A DNA stretch of 11,565 nt from the NCBI GenBank assembly GCA_030042575.1, contig JASHZK010000387.1, positions 1-11,565 on the forward strand, in the 5' to 3' direction. The notes under the pieces are model-generated. The model was not told where the DNA came from. It saw only the letters and a program-made list of their open reading frames with translations, and did not search any database. Position 1 is the first letter of the stretch, and the number at the start of each line of letters is the position of its first letter. The position numbers were made by a program, and so were the translations under genes. The DNA is from Acidimicrobiales bacterium (lineage in GTDB: Bacteria; Actinomycetota; Acidimicrobiia; Acidimicrobiales; UBA8190). This document shows, piece after piece, positions 5,807 to 11,565 of the stretch.

Positions 5807-6685
5807 ATGTCCTGGGAGCTCGACGCGTTCGCTCGGTCGATCGGCGGACGCTCGCCCCACACCGTGCGCGCCTACGTGGGTGACATCGTGGCCTTCACCC
5901 AGTGGGCCGAGCGAGCCGGACGCTGTTCACCGGCCCAGGTCGACAGGCTGCTGCTCCGGCGCTATCTCGCCTATCTGGCCACCCGTCGTTATGCCCGGGC
6001 CACGGTGTCGCGCAAAGCGGCGGCACTGCGCCACTACTTCGCCTGGCTCCGACGCACCGCCGTGCTCGACATCGACCCGGCGGCCCGGCTGCGGGCCCCG
6101 TCCGGGTCGGGACGGCTACCGAGGGTCCTGGGCCCGGGCGAGCTCGGCCGGCTCCTCGACGATCCCTCCCCCGGAGCGGGCGAGGACGAGCCCGTGCGGA
6201 GCCGAGACGACTCCATCTTGGAGTTGCTGTACGGATCGGGACTGCGGGTGTCGGAGCTGTGCGGGCTCGATCTCGACGACCTCGACCTGACATCGCACAC
6301 GGTGACGGTGGTGGGCAAGGGCGACCGCCAGCGGCGTCTTCCCATGCACGATCGCTGTGTCGAGACCCTGCGTCGTTGGACCAGCCACGGACGCCCGGCC
6401 ATGATGGGAGCGCAGTCACCACCTGAGGCGCTGTTCCTCAATACCCGTGGCCGGCGCCTCGGGCCCAGGGACGTGCGCCGGGTGCTCGACCGGCGAGCCC
6501 TGGTCCCCACCCACCCCCACGCCCTGCGTCACAGCTTCGCCACCCATCTCCTCGACGGCGGCGCCGACCTGCGGATCGTGCAGGAGCTGCTCGGTCACGC
6601 AAGTCTGCAGACCACTCAGGTCTACACTCATGTCAGCAAGGAACGGCTGGTCTCCGTGCATGCGGCGACCCACCCGAGGGCGTAG
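5807..6685 (+). CDS. xerC: Tyrosine recombinase of the XerC/XerD family
   Basis: A 292-residue site-specific recombinase, the usual length for XerC/XerD proteins that resolve chromosome dimers at dif near the division septum. The N-terminal SAM-like DNA-binding domain covers ~1-90 (SPHTVRAYVGDIVAF, RRYLAYLATRRYARATVSRKAAALRHYFAWL). The catalytic domain ~105-292 has all expected residues: Arg147 in YGSGLRVSEL, Lys171 in VVGKGDRQRRLP, His238 and Arg241 in HPHALRHSFATHLLDGGADLRIVQELLGHASL, His264, and nucleophile Tyr273 in TTQVYTHVSKERL. The protein starts from ATG 5807, probably leaderless. whiG follows after 8 bases. Placement beside whiG-rpsB and the lack of any integrase accessory genes or att repeats favour a housekeeping Xer protein over a phage integrase. 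XerC versus XerD cannot be settled from this window alone. Confidence 0.9.
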   Translation: MSWELDAFARSIGGRSPHTVRAYVGDIVAFTQWAERAGRCSPAQVDRLLLRRYLAYLATRRYARATVSRKAAALRHYFAWLRRTAVLDIDPAARLRAPSGSGRLPRVLGPGELGRLLDDPSPGAGEDEPVRSRDDSILELLYGSGLRVSELCGLDLDDLDLTSHTVTVVGKGDRQRRLPMHDRCVETLRRWTSHGRPAMMGAQSPPEALFLNTRGRRLGPRDVRRVLDRRALVPTHPHALRHSFATHLLDGGADLRIVQELLGHASLQTTQVYTHVSKERLVSVHAATHPRA

Positions 6686-6693
6686 GGGGAGGG

Positions 6694-7536
6694 GTGACGA
6701 CGGACGACGGCTCGACGGCCCAGCTGTGGATCGAGTACAAGCGCAGCGGCGACCGGAGCATCCGCGACCAGCTCATCGTTCTCTACTCCCCCCTGGTCAA
6801 GTACGTGGCCGCCCGAGTGGCGGTGGGCCTCCCCCAGCACGTGGACGGCGCCGATCTCGTGAGCTACGGCATCATCGGCCTCATCGATGCCATCGACCGC
6901 TACGAACCGAGCCGAAAGGTGAAGTTCGAGACCTACGCCATCCCTCGTATCAGAGGCGCCATCATCGACGAGCTGCGGGCCATCGACTGGGTGCCGCGCT
7001 CGGTGTGCTCCAAAGCTCGGGCGGTGGAGCAGGCCTATGCCGCTTTGGAGTCCTCCCTGTTGCGCACCCCCACCGACGCCGAGGTGGCGGCCGAGCTGGG
7101 GATCTCCGAGAAGGAGCTGCAGGAGATCCTGCGTCAGATCTCCTTCGTGGGGGTGGCGGCTCTGGACGAGGTCCTGTCGGTGGGTGGCGAGCGCGGGGAT
7201 CGCGCCACTCTGGGCGACACCGTGCCCGACGCCACCGAGGGGCCGGCGGCCGTGTTCGAGGACAAGGAGTCCAAGGAGATCCTCACCCAGGCCATCAAGC
7301 TCCTCGGTGAACGCGAGCGCACCGTGCTCTCGCTCTACTACTACGAAGCTCTGACCCTGGCCGAGATCGGGCAGATCCTCGGGGTGACCGAGAGCCGCGT
7401 GTGCCAGATCCACACCAAGGCCGTTCTCCAGCTGCGGGCCCGGCTCAGCGAGCGCACGCCCGACGGAACCGACGCCGGCGGGGGTCGCCCGGGCGGGCGC
7501 CGGGGGTCGCGCCAGCGCATGGCCGCCGCCGGCTGA
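6694..7536 (+). CDS. whiG: WhiG/FliA-type (sigma-28 family) RNA polymerase sigma factor
   Basis: A 280-residue sigma factor. Region 2 (~20-100): RSIRDQLIVLYSPLVKYVAARVAVGLP, ADLVSYGIIGLIDAIDRYEPSRKVKFETYAIPRIRGAIIDELRAIDWVPRSV. Region 3 (~105-165): KARAVEQAYAALES...RTPTDAEVAAELGIS. Region 4 (~200-252): LLGERERTVLSLYYYEALTLAEIGQILGVTESRVCQIHTKAVLQLRARL, with the helix-turn-helix that reads the -35. The match to Streptomyces WhiG, which starts sporulation of aerial hyphae, is close along the whole core, and WhiG also sits upstream of rpsB there. The last ~28 residues are a Gly/Arg-rich tail. Start: GTG 6694, right after a GGGGGAGGG stretch (tight spacing); conserved residues begin at LWIEYK, so no later start fits. 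No flagellar or sporulation genes are visible here, so its regulon is unknown; no anti-sigma gene is in the window. Confidence 0.93.
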   Translation: MTTDDGSTAQLWIEYKRSGDRSIRDQLIVLYSPLVKYVAARVAVGLPQHVDGADLVSYGIIGLIDAIDRYEPSRKVKFETYAIPRIRGAIIDELRAIDWVPRSVCSKARAVEQAYAALESSLLRTPTDAEVAAELGISEKELQEILRQISFVGVAALDEVLSVGGERGDRATLGDTVPDATEGPAAVFEDKESKEILTQAIKLLGERERTVLSLYYYEALTLAEIGQILGVTESRVCQIHTKAVLQLRARLSERTPDGTDAGGGRPGGRRGSRQRMAAAG

Positions 7537-7539
7537 GGC

Positions 7540-7665
7540 CCTGGTACCATCGGTCGTCCCGCCTCCCGGCGGGGCCAGGAACCCAGTTACCGAAGCACCC
7601 GGGCGCGTCCACGGTCGTCCTCCTCCGGAGGTCGCAGCGCCGGGGAAGGACAACCGATGGGAGGA
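7540..7665 (+). promoter_or_regulatory. Structured leader upstream of rpsB
   Basis: The 120-135 bases between whiG and rpsB hold several signals. TACCAT (7545-7550) is a possible TANNNT -10 box without a clear -35. CCCGCC (7558-7563) pairs with GGCGGG (7568-7573) over loop TCCC, and the outer CCTGG (7540-7544) can pair with CCAGG (7575-7579); no T run follows. Further down, CCTCC (7619-7623) pairs with GGAGG (7627-7631) over a 3-base loop. The same TCCTCC (7618-7623 or 7621-7626) is exactly complementary to GGAGGA (7660-7665), the rpsB Shine-Dalgarno. S2 leaders are known sites of autogenous control; that this one works so is inference. Confidence 0.45.
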
Positions 7666-7671
7666 ACATCC

Positions 7672-8565
7672 GTGGCCATCGTCACCACGCGGCAATTGCT
7701 GGAGGCTGGAATGCAATTCGGCCACCAGACGCGTCGATGGAATCCCAAGATGCGCCGCTACATCCTGGGCGTACGCAACGGGATCTACATCATCGACCTG
7801 AACGAGACCCTGAAGGGCCTGCAGTCCGCCTACGAGTACGTCCGCGATCTGGTGGCCGGAGGTGGGGTGCTGCTCTTCGTCGGCACCAAGAAGCAGACCC
7901 AGGGACCCATCGCCACCTACGCCCAGGCCTGCGGGATGCCCTACGTGAACGAGCGCTGGCTCGGAGGGATGCTGACCAACTTCTCCACCATCTCGTCCCG
8001 AGTGGGAAAGCTGCGGGAGTACGAGAACATGGAGCGGGCGGGCGACTTCGACGCCATGCCCAAGAAGGAAGGACTTCGCCATCGCCGTGAGCTCGAGAAG
8101 CTTCGCCGCAATCTCGGTGGCATCCGCGATCTGGAGAAGCTTCCCGAGGCCGTCTTCGTCATCGACACCAAGAAGGAGCACATCGCCGTCACCGAGGCCA
8201 ACAAGCTTCAGATGCCCATCGTGGCCGTGGTCGACACCAACTGCGATCCCGACGAGATCACCTATGTGATCCCGGGCAACGACGACGCCATCCGCTCCGG
8301 AGCGCTCATGTGCCGGGTGGTGGCCGAGGCCGTCGTGGAAGGCCGCTGGATCGCCGAGCACCGGCCCCGGCCGCCAGTGGTGGCGCCCTCGTCGGCCGGG
8401 GCCCGGTCGCGCCCGGTCACCGCCGCCCCGAGCCCGCCACCGGTGCCGGCGCCGTCCGCGCCGTCCCCGCCGTCCGAGCAGACCGATGGTGCCGGTGAGG
8501 CGGAGGGACCCCCCCGGCCGCCGCCGCCGGCTGTGCTCGAGGCCTCGGGCGGAGAGGAAGGTTGA
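7672..8565 (+). CDS. rpsB: 30S ribosomal protein S2 (uS2) with long Pro/Ala-rich tail
   Basis: S2 is a late-binding protein of the small ribosomal subunit, near S1 and the mRNA exit. The 297-residue product opens with [42 protein letters not shown], followed by [89 protein letters not shown] and [27 protein letters not shown]. The conserved core ends near residue 229; about 68 residues of Pro/Ala/Ser-rich, presumably disordered, sequence follow. Start: GTG 7672, preceded by GGGAGGA at a 6-base distance, gives the normal family N-terminus. An in-frame ATG at 7657 has its own GGGGAAGGA upstream and would add five residues (MGGTS); it is the main alternative. tsf follows after 5 bases. Confidence 0.96.
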   Translation: MAIVTTRQLLEAGMQFGHQTRRWNPKMRRYILGVRNGIYIIDLNETLKGLQSAYEYVRDLVAGGGVLLFVGTKKQTQGPIATYAQACGMPYVNERWLGGMLTNFSTISSRVGKLREYENMERAGDFDAMPKKEGLRHRRELEKLRRNLGGIRDLEKLPEAVFVIDTKKEHIAVTEANKLQMPIVAVVDTNCDPDEITYVIPGNDDAIRSGALMCRVVAEAVVEGRWIAEHRPRPPVVAPSSAGARSRPVTAAPSPPPVPAPSAPSPPSEQTDGAGEAEGPPRPPPPAVLEASGGEEG

Positions 8566-8570
8566 CCACC

Positions 8571-9365
8571 GTGGCCGACTTCACCGCCAAAGACGTCCAA
8601 GCCCTGCGCCGAGCCACCGGCGCCGGGATGATGGACGCCAAGCGTGCCCTGGAGGCGACCGACGGCGACATGGAGGCGGCCAAGCGCTGGCTGCGCGAGC
8701 AGGGGTTGGCCGGAGCGGCCAACCGCTCGGACCGTGAGGCGTCGCAGGGAGCGGTGGCCCTGGCCGCCGAAGGGGGTGCAGCGGCCATCGTCGAGCTGCG
8801 CTGCGAGACCGACTTCGTGGCCAAGAACGACGACTTCGTCTCGCTGGTCGACGAGTTGGCCGCCCTGGTGGCGGCCAAAGGTGAGCAATCGGTGGCCGAG
8901 CAGGCCGAGGCCATCGACAGCCTTCGCATCACCTTGAAGGAGAACATCGCGGTCGGCCAGGTGGTTCGCTTCGCGCTCGAGCCGGGCACCGAGCTCGGTA
9001 CCTATCTGCACACCCAGGCCGGCCGGGGCGTGAACGCCGTGCTGGTGGAGCTGCGGGGGGGCACGGCCGAGCTGGCTCACGACGTCGCCGTCCACATCGC
9101 CTTCGCCCGCCCCACCTATCTGCGCCGGCAGGACGTGCCCGCCGACGAAGTGGCCGCCGAACGGGCCACGGTGGAGGCCATCGCTCGCAACGAGGGCAAG
9201 CCCGAGGCGGCCATGGCCAAGGTCGTCGAGGGCCGTATGAACGGCTGGTACCGAGAGCGGGTCCTGGTCGAGCAGCCCTACGCCCGGGACGAGAAGCGCT
9301 CCGTCGGCGACCTGCTCGGCGGGGCCGAGATCGTGCGCTTCACCCAGGTCGTGGTGGGGGGCTGA
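8571..9365 (+). CDS. tsf: Translation elongation factor Ts
   Basis: EF-Ts exchanges GDP for GTP on EF-Tu. The 264-residue product has the N-terminal UBA-like domain ADFTAKDVQALRRATGAGMMDAKRAL (residues 2-27), followed by ALEATDGDMEAAKRWLREQGLA. The EF-Tu contact motif CETDFVAKNDDF lies near residues 78-89. The core dimerisation region contains AHDVAVHIAFARPTYLRRQDVP and the C-terminal RMNGWYRERVLVEQPYARDEKRSVGDLL. Length is slightly below that of Streptomyces and E. coli EF-Ts. Start: GTG 8571 gives the usual M-A-D-F-T N-terminus and lies 9 bases after GGAGAGGAAGG. A TTG at 8562 would overlap the rpsB stop but would sit directly against that Shine-Dalgarno. The stop codon lies in the loop of a small hairpin. 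Confidence 0.96.
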   Translation: MADFTAKDVQALRRATGAGMMDAKRALEATDGDMEAAKRWLREQGLAGAANRSDREASQGAVALAAEGGAAAIVELRCETDFVAKNDDFVSLVDELAALVAAKGEQSVAEQAEAIDSLRITLKENIAVGQVVRFALEPGTELGTYLHTQAGRGVNAVLVELRGGTAELAHDVAVHIAFARPTYLRRQDVPADEVAAERATVEAIARNEGKPEAAMAKVVEGRMNGWYRERVLVEQPYARDEKRSVGDLLGGAEIVRFTQVVVGG

Positions 9366-9372
9366 GGCTCCC
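9357..9372 (+). promoter_or_regulatory. Hairpin with the tsf stop codon in its loop, covering the pyrH Shine-Dalgarno
   Basis: GGGGGC (9357-9362) pairs with GCTCCC (9367-9372), six pairs including one G-U, around the loop TGAG that contains the tsf stop TGA (9363-9365). The only Shine-Dalgarno-like bases for pyrH, GAGG at 9364-9367, lie in this loop and stem. A ribosome finishing tsf would open the hairpin, which suggests coupled translation of pyrH. There is no T tract, so it is not a standard terminator. Confidence 0.4.
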
Positions 9373-9375
9373 TCG

Positions 9376-10131
9376 ATGCTCACGGCCGACGCCCGGGCCG
9401 CCGGGGACGGAGCCGAGCGCCGCCGGCGCATCGTCCTCAAGATGTCAGGGGAAGCGCTGGCCTCTTCCGCCTCCGACGAGACCATCGACGCCGATGTGGT
9501 CGAACGTCTGGCCGGGGAGATCGTGGACATCCGCGGCGAGCTGGATCTGGAGCTGTCCATCATGGTCGGGGGCGGGAACATCTGGCGCGGCACCACCGGT
9601 GAGGGCAAAGGCCTGGATCGCACCACCTCCGACACCATGGGCATGTTGGCCACCGTCATCAATGCTCTCGCCCTGCAGGACGCGGTGGAGCGGCTGGGAC
9701 AACCCACCCGCGTGCTCAGCGCCGTGCACATGGCCGAGGTGGCCGAGCCCTACATCCGCCGCCGTGCCCTTCGCCATCTGGAGAAGGGCCGTGTCGTCAT
9801 CTTCGCCGCCGGAATGGGCAATCCCTACTTCACCACCGACACCTCGGCTGCCCTGCGGGCAGCCGAGATCGAGGCCGAGCTGCTCTTGAAGGGCACGCAC
9901 TCGGGTGTGGACGGTGTCTACAGCGCCGATCCCAAGCTCGACTCCGACGCCCGGCGCTTCGACCGGCTCACCTTCAGCGACGTGATCAACCTGGACCTGC
10001 GGGTGATGGACCTCACCGCCATCACCTTTTGCAAGGACAATGGGCTCCCGGTGCTCGTTTTCGACCTCATGCAGCCCGGAAACCTCCGTCGCGCCCTGGC
10101 CGGCGAGGAGATCGGTACGCTGATCTCGTGA
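9376..10131 (+). CDS. pyrH: Uridylate (UMP) kinase
   Basis: PyrH phosphorylates UMP to UDP in pyrimidine nucleotide synthesis; bacterial PyrH is a hexamer of the amino-acid-kinase fold. The 251-residue product shows RRRIVLKMSGEAL (residues 17-28, phosphate-binding Lys and the SGE turn), VGGGNIWRG (65-72), DTMGMLATVINALALQDAVE (87-105), VIFAAGMGNPYFTTDTSAALRAAEIEAELLLK (141-172, UMP and ATP site), VDGVYSADP and VMDLTAITFCKDNGLPVLVFDL. The first ~15 residues are a non-conserved extension. ATG 9376 lies 10 bases after the tsf stop with only a weak GAGG ahead. Its stop overlaps the frr start as GTGA, so the two are translationally coupled. Confidence 0.96.
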   Translation: MLTADARAAGDGAERRRRIVLKMSGEALASSASDETIDADVVERLAGEIVDIRGELDLELSIMVGGGNIWRGTTGEGKGLDRTTSDTMGMLATVINALALQDAVERLGQPTRVLSAVHMAEVAEPYIRRRALRHLEKGRVVIFAAGMGNPYFTTDTSAALRAAEIEAELLLKGTHSGVDGVYSADPKLDSDARRFDRLTFSDVINLDLRVMDLTAITFCKDNGLPVLVFDLMQPGNLRRALAGEEIGTLIS

Positions 10132-10700
10132 CCGAGGACGACCTCTCGGGGGTGGTGGTGGCCGATGCCCGGGAGCGAATGGAGAAAGCAGTCGTCCACA
10201 CGCAGAGCGAATTCTCCGGGGTCCGCTCCGGGCGGGCCACCGCAGGTTTGGTCGAGCACCTGAAGGTGGACGTCTACGGCTCGGAGATGGAGCTCCGCCA
10301 GGTGGCCGGCCTTTCCGTGCCCGAGGCCCGTCTGCTCGTCATCTCTCCCTACGACAAGTCGACGCTCACCGTCATCGAGAAGGCGGTGCAGTCGTCGGAT
10401 CTGGGCATCACCCCTTCGAACGACGGAGCGGTGATCAGATTGGTGTTCCCGCCGCTCACCGAGGAGCGGCGCAAGGAATTGGTGAAGGTGGTCCGTCACA
10501 AGGCCGAGGAGGGGCGCGTCGCCATTCGCAACCTTCGGCGCAGTGCCCGTCACGAACTGGAGAGCATGGAGAAAGACGGGGACCTCTCTTCCGACGGGTT
10601 GGAACGCAGCGAGCGCGAGCTCGAGAAGCTCACCCACGACATGGTTGGTGCGGTGGACAAGCTCCTTGCTCACAAAGAGCAGGAGCTGCTGGAGATCTGA
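10128..10700 (+). CDS. frr: Ribosome recycling factor
   Basis: RRF works with EF-G to split the post-termination ribosome. The 190-residue product is close to the usual ~185 residues. It shows the N-terminal helix ADARERMEKAVVHTQSEFSGVRSGRATAGLVEHLKVDVYGSEMELRQVAGLSVPEARLLVISPYDKSTLTVIEKAVQSSDLGITPSNDGAVIRLVFPPLTEERRKELVK in segments typical of the family. The C-terminal helices RVAIRNLRRSARHELESMEKDGDLSSDGLERSERELEKLTHDMVGAVDKLLAHKEQELLEI complete the three-helix bundle. GTG 10128 overlaps the pyrH stop (GTGA) and has no clear Shine-Dalgarno of its own, pointing to coupling. The stop codon sits in the loop of a 7-bp hairpin. Confidence 0.96.
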   Translation: MTEDDLSGVVVADARERMEKAVVHTQSEFSGVRSGRATAGLVEHLKVDVYGSEMELRQVAGLSVPEARLLVISPYDKSTLTVIEKAVQSSDLGITPSNDGAVIRLVFPPLTEERRKELVKVVRHKAEEGRVAIRNLRRSARHELESMEKDGDLSSDGLERSERELEKLTHDMVGAVDKLLAHKEQELLEI

Positions 10701-10709
10701 GGGATCTCC
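10691..10709 (+). promoter_or_regulatory. Hairpin with the frr stop codon in its loop
   Basis: GGAGATC (10691-10697) and GATCTCC (10703-10709) form a perfect 7-bp stem around the 5-base loop TGAGG, which holds the frr stop TGA (10698-10700). No T run follows. It could slow or protect the 3' end of a processed transcript, or act in termination together with the next hairpin. Confidence 0.5.
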
Positions 10710-10718
10710 CCAGGAGGA

Positions 10719-10736
10719 GCCGGCCCGCTGGCCGGC
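10719..10736 (+). promoter_or_regulatory. Hairpin directly upstream of the cdsA Shine-Dalgarno
   Basis: GCCGGCC (10719-10725) and GGCCGGC (10730-10736) form a perfect 7-bp G/C stem with loop CGCT. It ends one base before GGGAGG (10737-10742), the Shine-Dalgarno of the next gene. With the hairpin at the frr stop it makes a tandem pair in a 46-base gap. The absence of a T tract argues against a classic rho-independent terminator; partial termination or RNA processing is possible. Confidence 0.5.
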
Positions 10737-10746
10737 GGGAGGCCAA

Positions 10747-11565
10747 GTGGACACGCAGGACGAGGACCAGTCGGCACAACCCGATGAAGCGATCACCGAA
10801 CGGGTGCGCATCGTGGGCGCCCAGCCGGCGTCGGAGCTGGCCGGGTCAGGCGGCCCGCCCAGTGCCGAGCCGGGGTTGCTGGCCGCCGTGCCTCCGGAGA
10901 TGCCCCACTGGGCCGATCCGCCCACGGGACAGGTCCCGGCCGTCATCGACCGGCGCGGCGACGAGACCGAGGAGGCCGCCTGGACCACCTTCGCCGACAG
11001 CGGTCCGGTCTGGCGCGAGCACGAGCACGAATGGGCCGACAGCGGGGGGTTCGAACCGGCCATGTTGGCCGACGAGGAGACCAGGATCGGGGCCCTGGAC
11101 GAGTCACCGGTCGAGGAGCGCCGGCCGTGGGAATTCGACGACCTCACCCCCACCGAGGGCATCCCGGCCGTCGAGGAGCAACCCGTGGAAGGCGGGGTGG
11201 CCGACGTTCCGGGAGCACCTGCCGGGGAGTACCCGACGCCCCGGTCGACCGAGGCTCCTGGCGCTTCGGGGCCGGACGGGGAGACGGAGACGCCCCGAGC
11301 CCTGGCTTCGGACGCGGACGCCGCCTCGGGCTCCGACCATCCGTCGAGATGGCCCCAGGAGGAGAGAGCGCCCACGCTGCTGTCCATTTCGACGTCGCCG
11401 GCCCGGATGGTGGGCGAGCCCATGACGGGGGGCGACGAGGAGCACGTCCGCCGGCGCGCCCCGCGGGAGGCAGCCGCCTCGAGGCGTCCGGCCCCGCGCC
11501 GTCGCACCGGCGGCCGGACCCCCGACGCCGCTCCCCCCGGCCGGCGCCTGCCCGTGGCGGTGGGC
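10747..11565 (+). CDS. cdsA: Probable phosphatidate cytidylyltransferase, disordered N-terminal extension only; runs off right edge
   Basis: GTG 10747, 4 bases after GGGAGG, opens a frame with no stop to the window end (273 codons). What is visible is an acidic, Pro/Gly-rich, probably disordered cytoplasmic region, with short islands that look conserved: ITERVRIVGAQPASEL, MPHWADPPTGQVPAVI, EEAAWTTFADSGPVWREHEHEW and ETRIGALDE. From about residue 240 it turns strongly basic (RRRAPREAAASRRPAPRRR). The edge, RRLPVAVG, looks like the approach to a first membrane helix. CdsA makes CDP-diacylglycerol from phosphatidate in the membrane, and cdsA follows frr in many bacteria. I recall similar WTDPPTGQVP-type N-termini on acidimicrobial CdsA proteins, but no catalytic part lies in the window. 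The product name therefore rests on position and those islands. Confidence 0.62.
   Translation, partial: MDTQDEDQSAQPDEAITERVRIVGAQPASELAGSGGPPSAEPGLLAAVPPEMPHWADPPTGQVPAVIDRRGDETEEAAWTTFADSGPVWREHEHEWADSGGFEPAMLADEETRIGALDESPVEERRPWEFDDLTPTEGIPAVEEQPVEGGVADVPGAPAGEYPTPRSTEAPGASGPDGETETPRALASDADAASGSDHPSRWPQEERAPTLLSISTSPARMVGEPMTGGDEEHVRRRAPREAAASRRPAPRRRTGGRTPDAAPPGRRLPVAVG

Noticed and set aside
5807..6685. The tyrosine recombinase as a phage or island integrase
   Set aside because: Length and motifs are XerC/D-like, the neighbours are housekeeping genes, and no att-type repeat, tRNA or cargo gene is present.
7558..7573. Hairpin CCCGCC/GGCGGG after whiG as a rho-independent terminator
   Set aside because: No T tract follows, and it lies within the probable rpsB leader, so it is described there as structure only.
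6628..8361. Long minus-strand frame antisense to whiG and rpsB
   Set aside because: No family motif; explained by codon bias of the sense genes.
8562..8570. TTG 8562 as the tsf start
   Set aside because: It abuts the Shine-Dalgarno and adds three residues absent from the family; GTG 8571 gives the standard N-terminus.
9918..11507. Long minus-strand frame antisense to pyrH, frr and cdsA
   Set aside because: Overlaps well-identified genes in the opposite direction and has no recognisable domain.
1..11565. Search for CRISPR arrays, tRNAs, insertion sequences and new defence modules
   Set aside because: No regularly spaced repeats, no cloverleaf-like stretches with the T-loop consensus, no transposase motifs and no defence-type domains were seen.

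Overview
The window is very GC-rich, uses GTG starts freely (nadD, mtrB, mtrA, whiG, rpsB, tsf, frr, cdsA) and packs genes with gaps of at most about 120 bases. It encodes a WhiG-type sigma factor, an MtrA/MtrB-like two-component system, an F420-type luciferase-like oxidoreductase, a class II DAHP synthase and a CdsA-like protein with a long disordered N-terminus. Together these point to an actinobacterium. The acidic N-terminal extension on CdsA and the general gene style suggest the Acidimicrobiia, but that rank is an inference from memory of the families. I see no mobile element, CRISPR array, tRNA or rRNA.

Left part (1-2881). A class II DAHP synthase gene runs off the left edge on the minus strand. 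Diverging from it is a plus-strand run: an LLM-class F420-dependent oxidoreductase, nadD (NAD synthesis) and rsfS (ribosome silencing factor). nadD and rsfS are joined by a 13-codon open frame that shares ATGA stop/start overlaps with both.

Middle (2894-5806). On the minus strand, converging on rsfS, lies an mtrA-mtrB-lpqB-like operon: response regulator, histidine kinase and a small GerMN lipoprotein. Each junction is a 4-base stop/start overlap (GTGA, then ATGA). The lipoprotein is far shorter than mycobacterial LpqB. The 122-base gap at 5685-5806 separates this operon from a divergent Xer recombinase gene and holds promoter-like signals for both.

Right part (5807-11565). The plus strand carries xerC-like, whiG, rpsB, tsf, pyrH, frr and the start of a cdsA-like gene. 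The whiG-rpsB-tsf-pyrH-frr-cdsA order is the well-known actinobacterial arrangement for ribosomal protein S2, EF-Ts, UMP kinase, ribosome recycling factor and CDP-diacylglycerol synthase. The main structure outside the coding frames is a leader before rpsB with competing pairings, small hairpins that place the tsf and frr stop codons in their loops, and several TANNNT boxes 7-8 bases upstream of start codons that suggest leaderless transcripts.

This is mostly a housekeeping region. I found no convincing new multi-gene system. The most interesting items are the nadD/mini-ORF/rsfS relay, the shortened LpqB partner and the RNA structures around rpsB, tsf, frr and mtrA.
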